Positions 57,309 through 64,000 of a stretch of DNA of 64,000 bases are shown in pieces. The notes beneath the pieces were generated by a model. That model was not told where the DNA came from. It saw only the letters and a program-made list of their open reading frames with translations, and did not search any database. The translations under genes and the position numbers were made by a program. Source of the DNA: Anopheles merus (Eukaryota > Arthropoda > Insecta > Diptera > Culicidae); NCBI RefSeq assembly GCF_017562075.2, contig NC_054081.1:1035648-1099647 (forward strand), read 5' to 3'. Position 1 is the first letter of the stretch. Each line of letters begins with the position of its first letter.

Positions 57309-57511
57309 TCATGGGCCACCGCTGCCCGCCGTCACCGCCCACCGCGCGTCGTCCGACTCGTGCGTCAGGTAGCGCAGACCGACCTGCGACTCGAGCGCGC
57401 GCAGATCGTTCCACGTCTGCAGATCCTGCAGCCAGCAGTGCAGCAGGCTCTTGTCCACCGTGAACCGTTTGCGCTGCTTCACCTGCAGCAGGTTGTTGAT
57501 CAGATCGATTG
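57309..57511 (-). CDS. Pkd: PKD exon 7 (kinase C-lobe end, stop)
   Basis: Acceptor GGCCTGCAG. Encodes AIDLINNLLQVKQRKRFTVD, KSLLHCWLQDLQTWNDLR and YLTHESDDARW, then VTAGSGGP and TGA. The THESDDxRW block ends the conserved part of PKDs. The stop is followed by C. Confidence 0.93.
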
Positions 57512-60500
57512 CTGCAGGCCATGTGAAGTGAAGTGAAGTGAAGGAAAAGAATTAGCTGATGTCAATGTGTGTGTGTGAGAGAGAAAGAAGCGTTCGTTCG
57601 TTACCATCGGAAGAAATTTCCTTCCACGGGTTCGGTGGGTACATGAAGGCGGCATTCTGGATCTGGTCGTTGATGTCCTCGTCCTCGTTGAACGGGAAGG
57701 TTCCGCTCAGGCTGACGTAGATGATGACGCCGACGCTCCACATGTCGAGCGACCGATTGTAGCCCTTATTGCGCAGCACTTCCGGCGCTGCAAATGGAGG
57801 GAAAAAGGGCCACATGTAAATTCCAATCTTATCTTTTATATGAAAGAGAATGAAAGTTACTACATTTGTCTGTATGTTCAGGTTTGCATCACACAATACA
57901 GTCGATGACGCAAAGTTTTGGCTCTAAGACATCCACTATAGACAGTGTCCATCGACGCTTATGCGTTCTATCAATGTGCTATTAGCAGAAATCATGTGGG
58001 GTTCATGACTATCATATAAATGGTACATATTGTGGTAGTATTTTCCAGTGTTGCAAAACGTCATGAAATTCATGCGATTATCACCATCTAAAACATTGAA
58101 CAAATCCGTGGTAGCTTGATGTTCTTTTCTGATACTCAATGGAAATGCGTCATGACATGCCGAATGTGACGTGCGAGTGTTTGAGTGAAACCCGATACTT
58201 TGAATGACATGCTGAGCTTAAATGCCGGCGCAAGCATTATCAAGTACACAACTAAGGTGATCAGGGATGAGTCTGAAACAATGAATGGACCCATGTGATT
58301 GGTAACATTTTGTTTAGCTCTCAACTCTTGGTCTCTCACTTAGTCACGACATTTTCAGTAGGTGATAATCACGTCTACTTCGATTGTTTGTCGGGTCAAA
58401 CAGAGCGTGAAAACATGCTCATTTTGTTTCTTGAAACCACTAACACGCACCGCATACCTCACATGACTATCGTGATGATCACCGACAGAAAATGTCACGA
58501 CCAAGTGACTGGCCAAGAGTTGGTCGCCCAAAATGCCACCAAGCCTGGATGGTCGCAACAACTGTTTGAGTCTCACCTCTGATCATCACAGTAGTGCTCG
58601 TGACGCTGACATTATTTTGTTTCAGTCGGAATTTGTCACGACTTTTTCAGTGACATTTTGCAGAACAGATCACAGTAAAAAAAAAGTCATGACAAAGAAA
58701 ATGTCACGAAGCATGCATTGGACACAGCTGTTTGAGCATCACCACTGATTATCACAATTGAGTATGTGACGCTGACTTGGATTTTGTTTCAGTCAGAATT
58801 TACTTTATGACACTGACAGTGACATTTTCTGTGACAGCACTAGTAGCACTAGTATTGGTTTAGAACATGTGCGACAAATGCATTCCATTATTTGTATTGA
58901 AGGATTTGAGTTGAACACCAGCCGCAAACCACGATCGATGCGAATTTCTTGAAGTTTGTACTCAATATAATGCCCGTCATGGGATCATATGATAAATGAA
59001 TCTATTCCATAATGTGAAAGACTTAAACAACCTGCTATATGGGATAAACCAATCAACGCACTAATAGCCAAGCAAATGAGTAGGTAGGCCCAATATGTGC
59101 CAACTGCAGTTGTTACGCCTTTGGAATGTTACGAAGCATTGGAATATTTCATCATGTTTGGAATTGGTTACCTTCAGCAGAACATACGTACCTAGGTAAG
59201 CGGGCGTGCCGACAACCGACCGCCGGAACGACTTTTCGCCAATGATGCGCGCGAAACCGAAATCGCACAGCTTCACCTGCGGAAACTCGTTGTCCGACGA
59301 GAGCAGCACGTTCTCCGGCTTCAGATCGCAGTGCACAATGTTGCGGCTGTGCAGGTACTTGAGGGCGACGAGGATCTGGTGTATGCCCGAAAAAGAAAAT
59401 GTCCAATCAAGCCAAACTCGCCAGGCAGTCCGCCCAAAACCGCGCGACACCTACCTGCGTGATCAGGAACTTGGTGACGCGCTCGTTCAGCCGTCCGTTC
59501 TGGTGCGACAGGATCATCTCCAGCATGTCGCCCTTCAGCTTCTCCATCACGACGAAGATGCGCTCGGGCGTTTCGAACATTCGCTCCAGATTGACGACGC
59601 CCGCATGCGACAGGTTCTGCAGTATCGCCACCTCGTTCTTCAGCTGCGCCTCCTGCTTGGTGGGAAAGCGCAGCTTGTCAATCACCTTGATCGCCACCGC
59701 CCGGTGCGTCTTCCGGTGCACCCCGCCGTACACGATGCCGAACTGGCCCGACCCGAGCACCTCGTCCGGGAAGATCTGGTACAGCTGGCTCATGTCCGTG
59801 ACGCGCTCCTCCGGCTGCTCGCTAGCGCCCGCCGCTCCCTGGCCCTCCCCCGTCCGACCCGTGCCGGTCTGGACCGGCATCAGTGCCTGCCGGATGGCCG
59901 TTTCCCAGCTTTTCGCGAGATACGCCCCGACGCCACTGTCGGGCGGCGGCAGCGCTAGCACCGGATCCGCGTGATGCTTCATATTGTACAGCGGGTCCTG
60001 CCCGACGTAGTAGTCGACGGCCGCCGTCCGAATCTCGAAGCAGTGCAGCACCTCGCCCTGCAGCGTGCGGGCCGCCTCCACCGCCACGATCTCGTTCAGC
60101 GGTATCTCCTTGTAGTACTTGCTGCCCTGGTCCGACACGAACAGCGTGATGGCCTTCGAGTCGAGCCGCCAGTAGTGGCGCTTGATCGTCTTCTCCTTGC
60201 TGGTGAAGTGCACCAGCCAGCCCTCCTTCATTGCCCGCCCGTCCCGGCGCTTCGTGTGCTTCACCGACTGCACGATGCGCATCAGCGGAATGTTGGCGCT
60301 CGGCGACGAGGACGAATTGCTCGACGATTGGCGCGACTGCTCGCAGATCACCTCCAGCCGGTTGTCGTCCGAATCGTCCAGCAGATGGTAGGCCGGCGCC
60401 GGCGGACCGGCGCCGCCCCCGTTCAGCTTGCCCGGCGAGCCCCCGTCGCCGGGCCCGAGGGGCGATTCCTTGCCACCGGCGCCCTCCCTGGCCGCCGTCG

Positions 60501-63381
60501 CTGAGGTACCGCCGCCGCCGCTGGCCGCCGTCCCGGTGCTGCCACCCGACCGCCGCCCGGAGCTGCCCGCCCCGAACGGATGCCCGTCGTCGAAGTCACT
60601 CTCGTCCTCCGGATCGTCCTTGTACAGCAGCTCCCGATCGCTCGACTGGCTGCGGTCGTCGTGCGCGTCCACCGGCTGCGTGTTTTCCCCGGTGCAGTCC
60701 TTCGGCACCTTCTCGATGCACTTTTTGTGCGCGTTGTAGTGGCAGTCCCGGCACTGGACGCCCTGCTTGAACAGGCCGCGCAGCAGCTTCTTGCAGTACT
60801 GGCAGACGGTCGGCCGGGTGTACGTGTGGATCGAGAAGCTGTGCGGGATCTTGATCGGGTGGCCCCCGACCGCGCCGCGGCTCGTCAGCGACGGTGACCG
60901 GCTCTGTCGTATGGTGGTGGACTGGTAGGACCGGGGAGGAAAGGAAACAAAAGAAAGTGTTAGTTTGGCATTCTTGCTATTCAAATTAGTGCTGAACAGT
61001 AGGAGTAATTTAAGACCTTTTTTCATCAAATGGGGTTTCAGCTTTAATCCTATTTTCCTTCCTAGATCTATTTTTTTCTTCTTAAATTCTCCACTACATA
61101 GATAGCTGTTTTCGTTACGCCTACCAAGGTTGCTGTATGTACATCAAAGTTCAAAGAGGAGGGATCTGTACACATTAAAGTGTAGGCCATAAAATAATAA
61201 AACCTATCAACTAACTGCAACGGTCTAAATCTCCTATAGGATGTTAGAATGTTTAAACATCTTCTCAAGACTTTCTCTACACTCATTTCTTTTGCTGAAG
61301 CATGAACCCTTTTTCCTAAATTGCAACATTCAATTTAATAAATGTTCCTTATATAAGCATAGCAGCTTAATTAATTTTTAATAGTTCTACAACTGTCTCA
61401 GTCAGAAAATACAGCCGAGGCTGTAATAAAGTATAGTTAAATAATTAAACAACTGTCTTCTGTAGAATGCTAAATATTGAAGCTTGAAGGTCTCTGCTCT
61501 TCAGTGGAAGTGCCACAGTACAGGGTTTTCCAGGGGTTCTCATAGTTGTGGGACTCTTCCTTGACTTTTTCTTATGGGAAGTGAACTTCAAATGTTGGAA
61601 ATTGGACTCTATGGCACCCTTTTTGGACAGGCTCCTTGGAAATTCCTAGCGGATTTGTCCAACAAGGATGCTATAGAGTCCATTTCCCATTACATTAAGT
61701 TAATTTCGCGTAGGAAAGACTCAATAAAGTGTCCCACAGCTATGAGAACTCCTGGAAACCCCTGTAAATCAAAAAATTATAATAAAACTGTTGAATGTTA
61801 TAATCTAATACGTAGCAGAGACCAATTAGTGATTAAACATTACGTTAAAAATTTATTTAAAAAAAGTAGATTTTTTTGAATCCAGTGTTTACTGAACGTG
61901 AAAGGGAGGGTTTTTGAGGAACAAAAAAAAAGATACTAACCAAACAAAACAAAAACAAACCAAAAAATAATAAACGGAACTGCGACTAAAGTTTGCGAAG
62001 GAGCAAAAAAAAAGAAAACGCTTAATTTTATTTTGTTCTGTTTTGCGGGACAAACAATACTGACATTACAATAGCGTACGCTCACACTTACTAGCGAAAA
62101 GGAAAAAAAAACAAAAGAAATTACATCTAAACCCTTGCCCCTACCGTGGAATAGAATAAAATATGAAAAGCCCTTTCGTGTGCCGCAGGACGGATTACGT
62201 CACTGGCGGATAATAATTGGAATGGTTTGCAATATTAATATTAAGTATGGACGGTATCAATGTGTAAGTATAAGTATTTTGTGTATAAAACCTGGACGGA
62301 TTCAGTCGCTGCAAAAAGCGTTACTTCTTCCAACCGCTCTCGTTCTTCCTTTCCCTCTCTATTTCTCTCACTATCTATCTCTCTCTCTTTCTCTGTCTAA
62401 TGTCTTTCGCTAAATCGGTCGCCCCTACACGACCCCAAAGGGGCGATTCAGTTTTTAATGTCATTCATAAGTTGCTGCATTTTTCTTACCAGCATATTTC
62501 CAGCGCCGGCCGTTTCGTCCGACGCGAGAGAGTTGCTGGAGCCGCCGGACGGGCTGCGGGCGGGCAGCATCGAGGACAGCAGCCCGCCGCCGGCCGAGCC
62601 GGACCGACGGCTGCCGCTGCCGTTGCTTTGCTGCTGCTGCTGCTGGTTGGCCGATTGCGCCTGCAGCATGCCCGTGTGCTCCACCCGGCTGCAGTTGTTT
62701 GGCACCTTGATCGCGCAGCGCTTGTGGTAGTTGAGCCCGCAGCCGTCGCACTTGAGCCCCTGGCGCACCAGCCCGAACAGCATCTCGCCGCAAAAGTCGC
62801 AGAAGGTGGGCGCCTTGTAGGAGTGGACGTTGAGCGCGTGGGGCCGCACCAGCGGTATGTCCTCCTGGCCGCCGACCGGCACATTGTTCCGGTGCAGCGC
62901 CGGTCCACTGTTGGCCGGCGGTAGCAGCGTTTCTGCACGGGGGGAAAGGGAAACAGGGGAGAACACACACAATAGAATCAGACGGATGGACGGACGACAA
63001 CAAGTGGGGGCATTGCGTGGGCCGGAACTTACGGTTGGCAGTGAGCACGATCTCGACCAGCGTTTCGTCCACGATGTCCGAGGCGGACGTTACCATCTGC
63101 AGCACGTTGTGCGATTCGTAGTCGTGCCGGAACAGCAGCAACCGCTCCGGCAGCCGGTTTAACCCATTCTCCGGGATCTGGGGGGAAAACGGGTGAGTGG
63201 TGAGAGGACGTCGGGTTTTCGAACGGACGGGAGACCCGGAAGACACTCCCCTTACCTTACTGTTGATGAACTCGCAGGCCAGCTCCTTGAGCGTTTTGAG
63301 CGTGAGGGCGCTCGACTCGACCGTGGTGATGTCGCGCAGGTTCCCGAACTGGAAGATGAAGGTAATGTCGTCCCCTGCCAT
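57309..63381 (-). CDS. Pkd: Protein kinase D, seven-exon gene span
   Basis: Serine/threonine kinase of the CAMK group, recruited by diacylglycerol and activated by PKC; known for roles at the Golgi and in stress signalling. Seven exons (63381-63256, 63177-63033, 62932-62490, 60921-59455, 59375-59192, 57787-57605, 57511-57309) total 2751 nt with consistent phases, giving 916 residues, close to animal PKDs. Order: ubiquitin-like N-terminus (1-90), C1a (H122 to C171, full H-x12-C-x2-C-x13-C-x2-C-x4-H-x2-C-x7-C), C1b (H265 to C314, same pattern), acidic/Gly-rich linker, PH domain (about 467-583), kinase (about 620-880). Kinase motifs: GSGQFG (628-633), VAIK (K650), HCDLKPEN (D744), DFG (765-767), and activation-loop SFRRS with Ser776 and Ser780, matching the two PKC/autophosphorylation serines of human PKD1. 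All catalytic residues are intact. The ATG at 63381 is the first Met in frame. Confidence 0.96.
57605..57787 (-). CDS. Pkd: PKD exon 6 (kinase subdomains VIII-X)
   Basis: 183 nt, phase 1 to 1, acceptor ATTTGCAG, donor GTAACG. Completes the APE motif and encodes RNKGYNRSLDMWSVGVIIYV, SLSGTFPFNEDEDINDQIQN and FMYPPNPWKEIS. Confidence 0.95.
57788..59191. other. PKD intron 5 with inverted-repeat sequence
   Basis: AT-richer 1.4 kb. From about 58290 to 58870 the motif TGTCACGACATTTTC/GTGATAATCAC recurs on both strands; 58295-58370 matches the complement of about 58466-58545, and related pieces recur near 58620-58680 and 58790-58840. Probably an old foldback-like or MITE insertion. No coding sequence. 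Confidence 0.5.
59192..59375 (-). CDS. Pkd: PKD exon 5 (catalytic and activation loops)
   Basis: 184 nt, phase 0 to 1, acceptor ATACACCAG, donor GTACGT. Encodes ILVALKYLHSRNIVHCDLKP, LCDFGFARIIGEKSFRRS and VVGTPAYL. Confidence 0.97.
59455..60921 (-). CDS. Pkd: PKD exon 4 (C1b, linker, PH, kinase N-lobe)
   Basis: 1467 nt, phase 0 to 0, acceptor TCCTACCAG, donor GTAGGT. Holds the second C1 domain, the Gly/Ser linker, the PH domain (MKEGWLVHFTSKEKTIKRHY to VDYYVGQDP) and the kinase glycine loop and Lys650. Confidence 0.97.
60922..62489. other. PKD intron 3 with MITE
   Basis: AT-rich, carries the intact 244-bp MITE at 61521-61764. A poly-A-rich zone (61920-62120) and a CT tract (62380-62397) lie further upstream in transcript order. 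No coding sequence. Confidence 0.7.
61521..61764. mobile_element. MITE, CAGGGTTTTCCAGG family, intact copy
   Basis: 244 bp with long inverted termini (CAGGGTTTTCCAGGGGTTCT with CATAGTTGTGGGAC, complemented at the right by GTCCCACAGCTATGAG and AACTCCTGGAAACCCCTG), flanked by TA on both sides. The inside repeats the mirrored GGACAGG.../CCAACAAGG pattern, so the whole element can fold into one hairpin. Related copies lie at 4581 and 48175. Confidence 0.9.
62490..62932 (-). CDS. Pkd: PKD exon 3 (C1a)
   Basis: 443 nt, phase 1 in, 0 out, acceptor CCCCCCGTGCAG, donor GTAAGA. Encodes the first C1 domain (HALNVHSYKAPTFCDFCG through RCAIKVPNNC) and a Gln-, Ser- and Gly-rich linker. Confidence 0.95.
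63033..63177 (-). CDS. Pkd: PKD exon 2
   Basis: 145 nt, phase 0 to 1, acceptor TTTTCCCCCCAG, donor GTAAGT. Encodes IPENGLNRLPERLLLFRHDY and the second half of the ubiquitin-like N-terminal domain. Confidence 0.93.
63256..63381 (-). CDS. Pkd: PKD exon 1 (start)
   Basis: ATG at 63381, donor GTAAGG at 63255. Encodes MAGDDITFIFQFGNLRDITT and the first half of the ubiquitin-like domain. The frame is open upstream to 63432 but with no other ATG. Confidence 0.93.
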
Positions 63382-64000
63382 CGCGCCGTTGTGAAGGGTC
63401 GGGGAAAGGGAGTTAGGGGAAGGGGAATTCACGTTGCTTTATTGCACGTTTTTTGAACGTTTTTTTTTCGCTTTCGCTCTCACACACACACTCGTTCAGT
63501 CGTTATTTTCCCGGAAAGTTCTGAAAAGTAGCAAAGAAAAAAAGGGAAATTAAATGCAAACAAAACCACACAGCAAAGCAGACGGATGGGACAGAGCGGG
63601 GGAAAAGGTCAACTCGTCACCCTGGCCCCCCACCCACACGAGTGGCGACGAGTTGCAATTGCATCGCGCGGGCGCATCTTGAGGCGTTTTAAGCCTTGAA
63701 TGAAACTAATTTCCATCCACGGAATGCACATGCTGCGTGTGTGTATGTGTGTGCGTGTGTTGCTGTGCTGGTAAAGTTGCTAGTAGAGGGCCCGTGCCGC
63801 GCGCTCGCACGATTGATAAGATTGAAGCTGACAGGTTGCTTGATGGGAAAGTGCGGTGGCCGCCGCCGACGAAATAGAATTATTTTGCACTTGTTTAATG
63901 AGAAAACTTCCCCCACTGCCCGCTGTGGGGCGGTGTACTTTTTCTGTTGTTTAGTTCACACTCCTCCTCCCTTCCCCTCTTCCACACACACACACACACA
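63382..64000. other. PKD 5' UTR and upstream sequence
   Basis: Short CA/TG runs near 63480 and 63736-63760, a TTTTTTTT run near 63462, no other gene. The window ends in CA repeats. Confidence 0.5.

Noticed and set aside
57019..57522. 168-codon minus-strand frame overlapping the PKD last exon
   Set aside because: Different frame from the conserved kinase end and crosses the exon 7 acceptor. It is a shadow, though it warns that openness here is cheap.
59206..60897. Long plus-strand frames opposite protein kinase D
   Set aside because: Antisense shadows of GC-rich exon 4; no domain, no start context or splice logic.

Overview
This is a eukaryotic, insect-type window. Coding exons are short, conserved and separated by GT-AG introns, and no operon or bacterial signal is visible. 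Three recognisable animal genes and one unrecognised secreted-protein gene account for nearly all supported coding sequence. The rest is intron and intergenic DNA dense in CA/TG, CT/GA and trinucleotide microsatellites, long G or C runs, and small non-autonomous transposons. The gene content (a nuclear factor I gene next to an fd102C/FoxQ2-type forkhead gene, plus protein kinase D) and the repeat style suggest a mosquito, most likely Anopheles. NfI and fd102C both lie on the tiny fourth chromosome (Muller F) of Drosophila, and Muller F material is part of the X in Anopheles, so an X-linked contig is a reasonable inference. No species call can be proven from the window alone.

Layout, left to right. 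From about 1.8 to 20.5 kb on the plus strand is nuclear factor I (NfI), a CCAAT-half-site DNA-binding transcription factor. It has a first exon near 2.0 kb, a 7.9-kb first intron, and DNA-binding-domain exons at 9.9, 11.9, 14.6 and 14.9 kb, with a further exon at 19.9 kb. Its first intron carries a nested palindromic transposon (6.36-7.40 kb). From 23.5 to 22.1 kb on the minus strand is a single-coding-exon forkhead gene (fd102C/FoxQ2 type), convergent with NfI. From 23.6 to 45.7 kb there is no supported protein gene: this 22-kb stretch holds alternating GC-rich, microsatellite-laden and AT-rich blocks, a decayed non-LTR retrotransposon fragment, a tRNA-like SINE fragment, a CAGGG-ended MITE, and a hAT-like element with perfect 8-bp target duplications whose inside has expanded into a GACTCCGAAC minisatellite.

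From 45.7 to 53.9 kb on the plus strand is a five-exon gene for a small, low-complexity, probably secreted protein; its first coding exon has only 17 nt and joins precisely to a signal-peptide exon 3.4 kb away. From 63.4 to 57.3 kb on the minus strand is protein kinase D, whose seven coding exons join in frame to 916 residues (ubiquitin-like N-terminus, two C1 zinc domains, PH domain, kinase). Its TGA stop is followed by C and by a 94-codon in-frame extension, a candidate for stop-codon readthrough. The genes do not form a pathway: two are transcription regulators, one is a diacylglycerol-responsive kinase, one is a secreted protein of unknown role.

The most interesting observations are the PKD stop-codon context and extension, the near-perfect nested palindrome at 6.4-7.4 kb, the hAT-like element carrying a minisatellite, and the shared TA-CAGGGTTT termini of otherwise unrelated small elements.
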